DNA of 64,000 nucleotides from positions 17,369-81,368 of the forward strand of contig CAIULL010000131.1 in the NCBI GenBank assembly GCA_903899985.1, written 5' to 3'. A program made the translations under genes and the position numbers. Each line of letters opens with the position of its first letter. The stretch's first letter is position 1. The notes below the pieces were generated by a model, which had not been told where the DNA came from, searched no databases, and worked only from the letters and a program-made list of their open reading frames with translations. This document shows positions 8,592 to 16,667 of this stretch, in pieces. This stretch comes from an uncultured Schlesneria sp. (lineage in GTDB: Bacteria; Planctomycetota; Planctomycetia; Planctomycetales; Planctomycetaceae).

Positions 8592-9989
8592 ATGTCCAAT
8601 CAACAAAGACGCGACGAGTCTGAACCTGGGACGCCGCTGCACACGAAGATTTTCATCGGCTTGATCGTCGGTATTGTGGCCGGTCTGGCGGCAAACGCCC
8701 TGGGTTCAACGCAAAAAGGAGCCGTGGGTGATGCTAACTCCAACGGGCTGACCGATTGGCTCGACACAATGATCTACTGGGCAGAACCGGTCGGCAAGAT
8801 CTTCCTTCGGCTGATGTTTATGGTCGTCGTGCCAATGGTTTTCTCGGCATTGGCATTGGCGGTCGTCGAAATTGGCGATCTTCGAAAACTGGGACGAATG
8901 GGGCTTAAGACTTTGGGATTCACGGCAATCCTCTCGTCATGTGCAGTCTTGATCGGTATCGGTCTGGTGGATTTCATGCAGCCCGGCCGGTCGCTCAGCG
9001 AAGAACAACGCCAGAATCTTCTCGAAAAATATGCCTCTGGCGCTACCGACAAAGTCAATAAAGCGAAAGAGGCAAAAGCCGTTCGTGACACCATTGTCGA
9101 CCTCTTTCCCGAAAACCCATTACAGGAGATGGTCGGTGCCGTGGATGGCAGTTCTAAGGGAAATGGTATGCTCGCCGTAATGGTGTTTGCACTCGTCTGC
9201 GGTATGGCCATCACCACGAACCCCACCGAAACAAAAACGTTCGTCGGTTGGCTTGAAGGTCTGTATGCTATCTCGATGTCAGTGATCGAATTCGCCATGA
9301 AGCTGGCCCCATACGGGGCGGGTTGCCTTGTATTCGCCCTTTCTGCGCAGCTGGGTTTCGATATTTTGAAGACCCTGCTGTGGTTTGTCATCACGGCTCT
9401 TCTTGGCCTCAGCCTGCAATTGTTCGTCGTCTATTCAATCGTGGTACTCGCCTTCGCTCGAATGTCACCTTGGAAGTTTTTCTCAAATGTGTCTGAGGCG
9501 ATGATGGTGGCCTTTGGTACCTCGTCATCCAGTGCGACGTTGCCTACGGCAATGAACGTCGCCACCAACGAATTGAAACTCCCTTCCCGTGTTTCCAATT
9601 TTGTACTGACGGTCGGAGCCACCGGCAATCAGAATGGAACAGCTCTCTACGAAGGCGTGGTCGTTTTATTTCTGGCACAGGTAATGGGAGTAGATCTCAC
9701 CGCGAGCCAGCAATTTACAGTAGTACTAATGGCAATTCTGGCGGGAGTAGGAACAGCCGGTGTTCCAGGCGGTTCATTGCCGCTGATCGTGGTCGTGATG
9801 CAGTCAGTTGGAGTTCCCGGTGCTGCGATCGGCATTATTATGGGTGTTGATCGCGTTTTGGACATGTGCCGGACCGTCGTCAATGTGACCGGTGATCTGG
9901 CCATCGCCGTCTGTGTCGCAAAGTCAGAACCCGTCGATATGATGATAGCCTCTGAGAGCGTCAACGAGACTGTTTCTACGTCCGAATGA
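8592..9989 (+). CDS. dicarboxylate/amino acid:cation symporter (DAACS)
   Basis: 465 aa inner-membrane transporter that couples uptake of C4-dicarboxylates, glutamate/aspartate or neutral amino acids to Na+ or H+. Start 8592 chosen because AAGGA (8581-8585) is 6 nt upstream; the frame is open from 8529. Family marks: helical hairpin 1 motif SSSSATLPTAMN, the TM7 motif NQNGTALYEG (usually NMDGTA), hairpin 2 GVGTAGVPGGSLPLIV, and TM8 DRVLDMCRTVVNVTGD. An insert of about 60 residues between TM3 and TM4 (SLSEEQRQNLLEKYASG...) is charged and longer than in GltPh. Substrate cannot be told from sequence. pdxH follows closely on the same strand. Confidence 0.92.
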   Translation: MSNQQRRDESEPGTPLHTKIFIGLIVGIVAGLAANALGSTQKGAVGDANSNGLTDWLDTMIYWAEPVGKIFLRLMFMVVVPMVFSALALAVVEIGDLRKLGRMGLKTLGFTAILSSCAVLIGIGLVDFMQPGRSLSEEQRQNLLEKYASGATDKVNKAKEAKAVRDTIVDLFPENPLQEMVGAVDGSSKGNGMLAVMVFALVCGMAITTNPTETKTFVGWLEGLYAISMSVIEFAMKLAPYGAGCLVFALSAQLGFDILKTLLWFVITALLGLSLQLFVVYSIVVLAFARMSPWKFFSNVSEAMMVAFGTSSSSATLPTAMNVATNELKLPSRVSNFVLTVGATGNQNGTALYEGVVVLFLAQVMGVDLTASQQFTVVLMAILAGVGTAGVPGGSLPLIVVVMQSVGVPGAAIGIIMGVDRVLDMCRTVVNVTGDLAIAVCVAKSEPVDMMIASESVNETVSTSE

Positions 9990-10036
9990 ACGTAGGTAAC
10001 GGACAACGACAAAACATCTCCGTTTGCGAGACCATC

Positions 10037-10675
10037 ATGACTGAAGATTTTGTCCATGCCGACTTCAATCTCGGTACGCTCGATGTTACTGACCTGGCCG
10101 CCAACCCGATTCAACAATTCACCAAGTGGTACAACGAGGTTCAGGCAGCCGGGGTGTCCGAATACCCTGCGATGACACTCGCGACATGTCCCAACAATGG
10201 ACGTCCAGCTTCTCGAATCGTTTACTTGCGCGGATTCGACGAACGCGGCTTTGCATTTTATACCAACTACAATAGTCGTAAAGGTGAAGAACTCGCCCAG
10301 AACCCGCTCGCCTCTTTATGCTTCTACTGGAAAGAGCTTGAGCGACAAGTTCGAATTGAAGGTCGAGTTGATCGAGTTTCAGAAGCAGAATCGGATTCTT
10401 ATTTTGCGGGTCGACCTCTGAATAACCAACTCGGTGCCTGGGCTTCATCTCAGAGCGGTCCACTTGAGTCATCTCAGGCACTGTACGCTCGGGTTGAAGA
10501 ATTCCGACAGCGGTTCGCCGGGGGGCCGATTCCGCGCCCCGCCCATTGGGGTGGTTATCGACTGGTCCCTGATCGCATCGAGTTTTGGCAGGGTCGCCCG
10601 AGCCGATTGCACGATCGATTCGCCTATATCCTGGTCACCAACGGTAATTGGACCGTGAACCGCATCAATCCTTGA
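10037..10675 (+). CDS. pdxH: pyridoxamine 5'-phosphate oxidase
   Basis: 212 aa FMN enzyme oxidising pyridoxine/pyridoxamine 5'-phosphate to pyridoxal 5'-phosphate. Start ATG 10037 (MTEDFVHADFNLGTL); the upstream extension to 9986 overlaps the symporter and is not family-like. Motifs: PAMTLATC...GRPASRIVYLRGFDERGFAFYTNYNSRKG (FMN phosphate contacts), FYWKELERQVRIEG, and the C-terminal PDRIEFWQGRPSRLHDRF with the conserved arginines that bind PLP. Length fits the family (about 210-220 aa). No strong ribosome site precedes the ATG. It may be co-transcribed with the symporter 47 nt upstream. Confidence 0.94.
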   Translation: MTEDFVHADFNLGTLDVTDLAANPIQQFTKWYNEVQAAGVSEYPAMTLATCPNNGRPASRIVYLRGFDERGFAFYTNYNSRKGEELAQNPLASLCFYWKELERQVRIEGRVDRVSEAESDSYFAGRPLNNQLGAWASSQSGPLESSQALYARVEEFRQRFAGGPIPRPAHWGGYRLVPDRIEFWQGRPSRLHDRFAYILVTNGNWTVNRINP

Positions 10676-10690
10676 TCGGCCCTTTCCCTA

Positions 10691-10705
10691 ACGAAAACCG
10701 ATCTT
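10691..10705 (+). repeat. intergenic motif ACGAAAACCGAYYTT, copy 1
   Basis: ACGAAAACCGATCTT lies 15 nt after the pdxH stop. The same 11-mer ACGAAAACCGA recurs at 22501 and 31207, and a near copy at 39539, always between genes and always on the plus strand. Here its CCGATC can also pair with GATCGG at the pdxH stop (10674-10679). Role unknown. Confidence 0.35.
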
Positions 10706-10790
10706 GAATCGCTTTCGTTGACGTGCAATAGTCAATGAGCATCGTGCGGTTGAAAGGAATCTGACGTCACCGCTTTCATGGGGAGGAATC

Positions 10791-12320
10791 ATGTTGCGCT
10801 CATTGATCTGTCTGACGTTATGTTTTGGAATCGGAAGCTTCTGCTTTGCGGCAGAACCCGTTAAAGAGCAGAAATCTGGTAAGTCCAAGGTTTCTTCCAC
10901 TCCGGTTGCTCCTGCTGCGCCCGCTGCTTACTCTCCCATGCCCCTCGTCGAAGGGATCCCCGCTTCCTCGGCCAACCCCTACAGAGACTCCAATTCCCCC
11001 ACCGAAAAGCCGACGTACATTAATCCAACTGCGGCGACACCAGCCTCGAAAAGTTCAGAGCCTCTCAACGCCCCTCCCGTTGATCTGAAACCTGTCCCAT
11101 TGACCGGCCAGAAGAAATGGGAAGCAATACTGGCCCAGCCTTCTGAACTGGATTTCGGCGAGCGTCAGACGGTAACAGTGAAAGAACTGCTGGATCAGCT
11201 TCGTGAACGTCACCAGCTTTCGTTGCGGTTGGACATCCCGACATTGTCCGCTCTTTTAGGGAAAGAAAATGTTATTGGTGAGACGAAGGAACCGACAAAA
11301 ACGGCTTCATTAATTGCCAAGCGAAATACTCCCGTTCGAGTTATCAGCGGAAGTCCCACAAAAAAAGCAAAGCTGATTGTGATTTCCGAACCTGATCAAA
11401 GTGCCAAGGTGGATTCCGATGACGAGAAACCGTCTGAAGACGCTCAAGACGAAGGCAAGGATGCTGATTCTAAAATGAAAAATGAGACCGGTGACAAAGA
11501 ATGCGATGATGACTGCGACGACGACGCAGATCATGAAGACAAGTCCAAAGGCGAAGATGATGATGAAAAACCTCAAACCAATATCGTCGAAGAATTCCTC
11601 TCGCTCGAAGTCAACATCCAGACGATGTGCCTGAAGCAGGCGAACGTTTCGACGGTGCTTCGACAGGTGCTTGACGCCATGCCGATTGTGTTTGGAAACG
11701 ATGTGATGGAAATGCCGTTACCCATCTCTCTCACGAATGCCTGTCTGTTGGACTATCTTGTCGAAAACGATGGTTTGCTGATCACCACCCGTATGCAGGC
11801 CTTGTCTCACAAGGAGACTCGCGTTTATTCCGTCAAGCATTTGAGCAACCTGAATCCTGAACAACTCGCCAAGATCGTGCGTCAATCGATCCGTCCCTGG
11901 AGCTGGCGATCGCAGATCAACGACCTGGGAGACCAGCTTCGCGGTAACGGACATATCCCCTCCGAAATGGTCAAATCAATCGTCGTAACAGGAGTCCAAC
12001 TGGCGGCAGCCCAATCCGGCGCGACAGTCAGCATCTCAGATAACGTCACCATCGCCAATAACGACGAATCACCCGAATCCCCCAGCCCGTCAGAGAAATC
12101 GAAAAAGTCGGAAGCGGAAGAATTGGATGCTCTCGGATACGCCACCGTCAATGGTCTGGTAGCGCTGGCTCATGCAACGGTCTTAAGTCTTGAAATGGTC
12201 CATCACGCCGATTTCCCAACAGGTACGATTTTTACGCTTCCGGGAAAATTAATTGTGACCCAGTCTCAGGCCACCCATCGGGAAATTGCGGATTTGCTCA
12301 AGCAATTGTCGGAAGACTAA
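10791..12320 (+). CDS. secreted planctomycete protein with acidic linker (secretin/STN-like?)
   Basis: 509 aa with a good ribosome site (GGAGG, 5 nt before ATG). A signal peptide (MLRSLICLTLCFGIGSFCFAAEP) is followed by a Pro/Ala/Ser-rich stretch and two blocks that read like short STN/secretin-type repeats: QTVTVKELLDQLRERHQLSLRLD (about 124-146) and VNIQTMCLKQANVSTVLRQVLD (about 275-296). Between them is a very acidic, low-complexity segment (about 200-262; runs of Asp/Glu with CDDDCDDDAD). The C-terminus has a second Ser/Pro/Lys linker and ends FTLPGKLIVTQSQATHREIADLLKQL, the usual end of secretin-like repeats that compare coefficients across rows. Probably periplasmic. Function unknown; not a full secretin, because no pore domain is present. 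Confidence 0.75.
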   Translation: MLRSLICLTLCFGIGSFCFAAEPVKEQKSGKSKVSSTPVAPAAPAAYSPMPLVEGIPASSANPYRDSNSPTEKPTYINPTAATPASKSSEPLNAPPVDLKPVPLTGQKKWEAILAQPSELDFGERQTVTVKELLDQLRERHQLSLRLDIPTLSALLGKENVIGETKEPTKTASLIAKRNTPVRVISGSPTKKAKLIVISEPDQSAKVDSDDEKPSEDAQDEGKDADSKMKNETGDKECDDDCDDDADHEDKSKGEDDDEKPQTNIVEEFLSLEVNIQTMCLKQANVSTVLRQVLDAMPIVFGNDVMEMPLPISLTNACLLDYLVENDGLLITTRMQALSHKETRVYSVKHLSNLNPEQLAKIVRQSIRPWSWRSQINDLGDQLRGNGHIPSEMVKSIVVTGVQLAAAQSGATVSISDNVTIANNDESPESPSPSEKSKKSEAEELDALGYATVNGLVALAHATVLSLEMVHHADFPTGTIFTLPGKLIVTQSQATHREIADLLKQLSED

Positions 12321-12470
12321 GCCATTGGCAATCTTATGAATCAAGATGCCGCTGCCTGAACGTCCTCGATCATGCAGTGCGCTCTTATCTATTGTCTACT
12401 TTCATTTCTCTACCATCTACTCTCTAAATCCGGGGTTGCCGTACTTTTTAAGATCGAGTACAGACCTCAC

Positions 12471-13841
12471 ATGAGGTACCTCGCAAACGACGCCCAGTTC
12501 GACTCAAACCCGGCGCCCGGCGTCGTGGTCAAGGTCGCTATTTCACTGGCGCTCTGTTTTTCGCAGGGTTGTGCCACAACTCGAATGATGATTCAATCGC
12601 CCACGGCGGCGGGTTTGAAGCCCGCTGAACTGGTCGATACCACCGCGTATGGCCCTGACGGAACACCCCCAATGGTGTTTCGCCAGTTGTTTGCCCAGGG
12701 TGAACGAGTTCGTGCTTCGCAACGACCCGAAGTCATCCCCCCTAAACGATCTGCCCTGGTCCTTTCCGGCGGCGGATCTTACGGAGCATACTCGGCCGGA
12801 ATCCTGTGTGGATGGACCGAAGCCGGAAATCGCCCTCAATTTGACGTTGTTACCGGCGTCAGTACGGGAGCACTGATTGCTGTTTTCGCCTTTCTTGGCT
12901 CCGATTACGACGCGGAACTCTGCCGAAATTATACCACGCTTAGATCATCTGATATCTACCGCAGGAAGCATCTTCCCTGGGCACTTTTGTCGGATTCTCT
13001 TAACGATAGCGAGCCGTTGCATCGGCAGATCCATTCGGCCATCACACCGGAGGTGGTTGAGAGGATTGCTGAAGCTCATGCATGTGGACGTCGACTGTAT
13101 GTCGGCACCACCGACCTTGATGGTCGCCGACCTGTGGTTTGGGATCTGGGCGCCATCGCCGCGTCCGGAAAGCCTGATAGTCGCCAGCTAATTTGTAAAG
13201 TTCTTCTGGCCTCGGCAGCAATTCCCGGCTTCTTCCCGACAGTCGAAATTCCGGTCGTGGTCGATGGCAGGAAATATATCGAACGGCACGTTGATGGAGG
13301 GCTGACCCAGCCGCTATTCTTTCGTCCGCCATATATCCCTCCCGAACAGCGTTCTGCCGCAACCTTGTCCGAGCTATTGTACGGTTCGGATGAATACGTC
13401 ATCGTCGCCGGCAAGCTGTACGCCGATCCCCAGCCGGTTCCAACTCGGGTCATTAGTATCGTTGGCGAAAGCGTTTCAACATTTCTTTATGCCCAGACTC
13501 GCGACTCGCTCGTCAAGCTTTACATGCAAAGCCTGCTGACAGGAATGCAGTACCATCTTGCAGCCCTTCCAAATGATTTTGATGCTCCAATGTCAGGAGC
13601 GGACTTCGATCCGGTCGCCATGCGACACATGTTTGACGAAGGACGGCGTCAGGTCCTTGCTGGAACAGCCTGGAGACATACTCCGCCAGGTGTCGGCAGC
13701 GGAGAAGAATTACTTCAACGAGCCGGTACAACACTGACCGTCGTACCCCACGCTCCACAAGCAATGCCGAGCATGACACAGCCCGCCGATGAATCCTCGT
13801 CGGAACTGGAATTCGATATTCCGCCTTCACCCTTCGACTAG
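12471..13841 (+). CDS. patatin-like phospholipase, probable lipoprotein
   Basis: 456 aa from ATG 12471; the frame is open to 12372 but the extra part has no signal-like or family features. A hydrophobic segment ends in ALCFSQGC, a plausible lipobox with the Cys near residue 34, so it is probably membrane-anchored in the periplasm. Patatin hallmarks: oxyanion-hole GGGSYGAYSAG (about 106-116), nucleophile elbow GVSTG (Ser of the Ser-Asp dyad, about 140), and DGG with the catalytic Asp (about 271, in ERHVDGGLTQP). The fold would hydrolyse acyl esters of phospholipids. Some bacterial relatives are toxins or lipid-remodelling enzymes; nothing in the neighbourhood points to secretion beyond the envelope. 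The gene follows the previous secreted protein by 150 nt on the same strand. Confidence 0.85.
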   Translation: MRYLANDAQFDSNPAPGVVVKVAISLALCFSQGCATTRMMIQSPTAAGLKPAELVDTTAYGPDGTPPMVFRQLFAQGERVRASQRPEVIPPKRSALVLSGGGSYGAYSAGILCGWTEAGNRPQFDVVTGVSTGALIAVFAFLGSDYDAELCRNYTTLRSSDIYRRKHLPWALLSDSLNDSEPLHRQIHSAITPEVVERIAEAHACGRRLYVGTTDLDGRRPVVWDLGAIAASGKPDSRQLICKVLLASAAIPGFFPTVEIPVVVDGRKYIERHVDGGLTQPLFFRPPYIPPEQRSAATLSELLYGSDEYVIVAGKLYADPQPVPTRVISIVGESVSTFLYAQTRDSLVKLYMQSLLTGMQYHLAALPNDFDAPMSGADFDPVAMRHMFDEGRRQVLAGTAWRHTPPGVGSGEELLQRAGTTLTVVPHAPQAMPSMTQPADESSSELEFDIPPSPFD

Positions 13842-14028
13842 CATTTCAATCGTAAGCGTGAATTGTTACTGATCGGTCACGCATCTGAGCGATGCTCTCA
13901 ACAAAACTTATCGCCGCTGCCGGGCCAAGTTCCCAGATTCTTTTGACGATCTCAAACAAACTTCCAAGTAAATAAAAAAAGTTGGCAGAAGTTATCGCTA
14001 ACTTCCATTTTCATAGGTTTTGCAAAGG

Positions 14029-14073
14029 CTTACTTTTCGTTCACAAAACGGCAGTTTGGGAACGAAAAGTAAG
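14029..14073 (-). terminator. 14-bp perfect inverted repeat, probable terminator
   Basis: CTTACTTTTCGTTC (14029-14042) and GAACGAAAAGTAAG (14060-14073) pair perfectly over 14 bp with a 17-nt loop, starting 9 nt past the stop codon of the minus-strand cytochrome/WD40 gene. It lacks a clear T-run, so factor-independent termination is not certain; mRNA 3'-end protection is an alternative. It also lies 187 nt after the plus-strand patatin gene and could serve both. Confidence 0.5.
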
Positions 14074-14082
14074 CGTGATGGT

Positions 14083-16008
14083 TCACTTGGCGGCGACAGG
14101 TTGTGCGAGTCCTGGTGCCGCGATGAATTTAATGAGTTCTTTGCCATCATCGTAATTCCAGATCCTGACCTGGCCGTCGTGGCTGCCGCTGGCGACGCGT
14201 TTCGATGCGGCGTGGTAGCTGGCGGCGTAGACCCAGTCTTCGTGTGGGCCGAACTGCTTTATTTGAGCGCCGTTGGTCAAGTTGTGCTGGCGGGCGAACT
14301 TGTCGGCACTGCCGCTGAAGGCGGTTCCGTCTCCCTGCATGGTGATCCGAAAGACCTCACCACCCAAGGCGATTTCGCGAGCTTGTTTTGCATCGGCACT
14401 GGCCCAGACACGGATTCGGTTGTCACGTCCGCTGCTTGCCACATTGGCACCGTCCGGAAGGAAGCCGACGCCAAAGACCGGCTGGGCGTGCCCGTTAAAT
14501 GTTGACTGAGATTCCCCAGAAGTACTGTCAAATACTTTACATGTTTTATCACGACTTGCGGTTGCAATTTTTTTACCATCAGGAGACCAGGCGACGTCCA
14601 TGACCCAGTCGGCGTGATCTTCAATCAGTTTTTGGAGTTGTCGAGTTGCCACATCAAACAATCGTACCGATCGATCGGCACATGCTGCGGCGAGTCGAGT
14701 TCCATCAGGACTGAATGCGACGGAGAAGACTTCGTCATCAGTGGTGAACAGGTCTGCCAATAAAGCTCCGTCAGCGACATTGAACAATTTAACCTCACCC
14801 AGCTGGCCCGGCGTTCCAGCGGCGACTGCCAGGACGGACCCATCTGCAGAAAACTCGAAGTCATGTGGACGCTCGGCGAGATTTTTGATTCGGCGAACAA
14901 GCTGGCCATCGGCCGGGTTCCAAAGCAGAACTTCGCGGTATCCGGACGTGGCCAGCAGGTTTCCGTCGGGACTGAATGCAAGCGCCATCACGGGGACAGA
15001 GACTCGATACGACTCAGGAGGCATCGGCTGAACCAGTTTTGGAATAATCGTGATCAGTGTTGCCGTTGCCGCGACGCCGGCATCCAGGCGGGCACCGGTC
15101 TCCACCCATTTTTTGATAATCGCAATTTGTTCAGGGAGCAAAGGGTCAGCGTCTTTGGGCATCGAATGGTCTTCAATCATTGTTTGCAACAACGATTCAG
15201 CCGGCTTACCTGCCACAACAGAAGGGCCGCTTTCGCCACCCTTCATCATGTTGGCATAATTTTCCATATTCAGCCGCCCCTTGGCGGTGCGGGCGTTGTG
15301 ACAGGCGAGGCATCGTTGAGAAAAGATTGGCGCCACCTGATGTGCAAACGACACCAGCCGTCCCGTGGCCACGAGACTTTTTTCCAGGTCAATCTGGCGG
15401 GCAACTGCTTCTTTGCTGAGTGCGGCGAAGGTCGCCTCCGCTGCTTGCAGTTCAGCCTGGAACGCGGCGACAGCTGCTTCAGCCGCCTTGATTTTTACAG
15501 GTTGCTCGGCGATCAGTTTGCGAGCGGCTGCTAATCCTTCTTCAACAGGTTGAATTGCTTTGAGTGCGTCTTCAAGAGCTTTTGTAGAGGCGACCAGTTT
15601 TTCGGCAGCGGCTTTTGATTTGTCGGCTTCTGCCTGTTCGGTCTCTTTACCCTTGGCGTCAACAGCGGCTTTTGCGGCGGCGACGGATTCTGTTTCCGCC
15701 TTCGTTCGTTCTTCGACCGCCTTCTTGATCGCCTCCTGCAATTTGGGGAGTTTTCCTTCGGAGTCTTTAACGCTCGCTTCCGCCTTATTCTGTTCGACTC
15801 GCAATGTCGCGACTGCTGCCGCTCGTTCTTTGGCTATCGTTCGCGCTGCAACAACGGCAGGCTCACCAGCGACTTTGCGAGCCGCCGCCTCATCGGCCAG
15901 CTTCTGTTGTTCAGCGATCTTCTGATCAAGATTCTCTTGAGCCAGAACCTGAGTAGCCAGAATCAGTAACAATGAATTCACAAACAGTATGTTGGTTAAA
16001 CGCTGCAT
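14083..16008 (-). CDS. coiled coil + c-type cytochrome (PSCyt1-like) + WD40 protein
   Basis: 641 aa from ATG 16008 (MQRLTNILFVNSLLLILATQVLAQ, signal peptide); AAGGA lies 10 nt upstream. Residues about 25-210 are a long Ala/Glu/Lys-rich coiled coil. Then comes a single heme-c motif CLACH (about 233-237) inside the planctomycete cytochrome-like pattern (HNARTAKGRLNMENY...GGESGPSV...SMPKDADPLLPEQI...VETGARLD). The C-terminal half has about seven WD40 repeats (LLATSGYREVLLWNPADGQ, IATASRDKTCKVFDSTSGE, RVASGSHDGQVRIWNYDDG), enough for one propeller. Similar cytochrome/WD40 fusions are common in Planctomycetes, periplasmic, with unknown partners. It stands alone, divergent from the AAA+ gene across a 659-nt gap. 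Confidence 0.85.
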   Translation of the reverse strand: MQRLTNILFVNSLLLILATQVLAQENLDQKIAEQQKLADEAAARKVAGEPAVVAARTIAKERAAAVATLRVEQNKAEASVKDSEGKLPKLQEAIKKAVEERTKAETESVAAAKAAVDAKGKETEQAEADKSKAAAEKLVASTKALEDALKAIQPVEEGLAAARKLIAEQPVKIKAAEAAVAAFQAELQAAEATFAALSKEAVARQIDLEKSLVATGRLVSFAHQVAPIFSQRCLACHNARTAKGRLNMENYANMMKGGESGPSVVAGKPAESLLQTMIEDHSMPKDADPLLPEQIAIIKKWVETGARLDAGVAATATLITIIPKLVQPMPPESYRVSVPVMALAFSPDGNLLATSGYREVLLWNPADGQLVRRIKNLAERPHDFEFSADGSVLAVAAGTPGQLGEVKLFNVADGALLADLFTTDDEVFSVAFSPDGTRLAAACADRSVRLFDVATRQLQKLIEDHADWVMDVAWSPDGKKIATASRDKTCKVFDSTSGESQSTFNGHAQPVFGVGFLPDGANVASSGRDNRIRVWASADAKQAREIALGGEVFRITMQGDGTAFSGSADKFARQHNLTNGAQIKQFGPHEDWVYAASYHAASKRVASGSHDGQVRIWNYDDGKELIKFIAAPGLAQPVAAK

Positions 16009-16667
16009 GGAGGAGCGATCCTTAATCATGAATCTTGATGATGCTCGACAGGTCACGGATCAGGAACATCCGAAACGGTCTTATTGCAAGGTGGGAGGAA
16101 ATCAGGCAGGTTCGGTCAAAACGCCAGGATCAGCATCGCCCGATATGAGGCCGATGTCAAGCGGTTATACGTTTTGACCTTGATTCGGACGCTTGTTTTC
16201 AGACCGGGAATGCGATCGATGATGACGAGCTGACAACCGAACGACGTTGAAGTGACGTGACAATCCGTCATGTGTGACGACCGGACGTGAATGCGTTACT
16301 CGGAGGGCCATGTTGCAAATCGGCAGAAACTGCGTCTTTTCGAAGAGGTTGAAATATTCGACGACATCGTTTCATGCAACATCCCACGACTGATTATTGC
16401 TTTCTTAATCTCGGGTAAATACGCGAAGAAAACATGGCGGCTTTGCAGAGTCGATGGTTGAGACTGCGGACGGTTCCGGTTTCGGTCATGGGGCTAAGGT
16501 CTGTGGCCGATACGAAAAAGAAAAGTGTCGAAAACGGATATTAATCCTGTCGACTTCAATTCCTGTTGATCGAACCGTCTCAGAACGAGGCAACGTTGAC
16601 TATACCGGTACGAAGACGAACTTGGTGCTGAGAATCTCGGAAACCGAACTGTTTTGAAAGCTTGCAG
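16009..16667. other. 659-nt divergent intergenic region
   Basis: Lies between the divergent cytochrome/WD40 (minus) and AAA+ ATPase (plus) genes and must hold both promoters. A 67-codon open frame at 16454-16657 is not convincing (no ribosome site, atypical composition). I see no RNA gene, strong hairpin or clear -35/-10 pair. Confidence 0.5.

Noticed and set aside
12326..12350. Hairpin GGC-ATCTT/AAGAT-GCC after the acidic secreted protein
   Set aside because: Bulged, short and without T-run; too weak to call a terminator.
16454..16657. 67-codon frame before the AAA+ gene
   Set aside because: No ribosome site, Cys/Lys/Arg-rich and not protein-like; it lies in the divergent promoter region.
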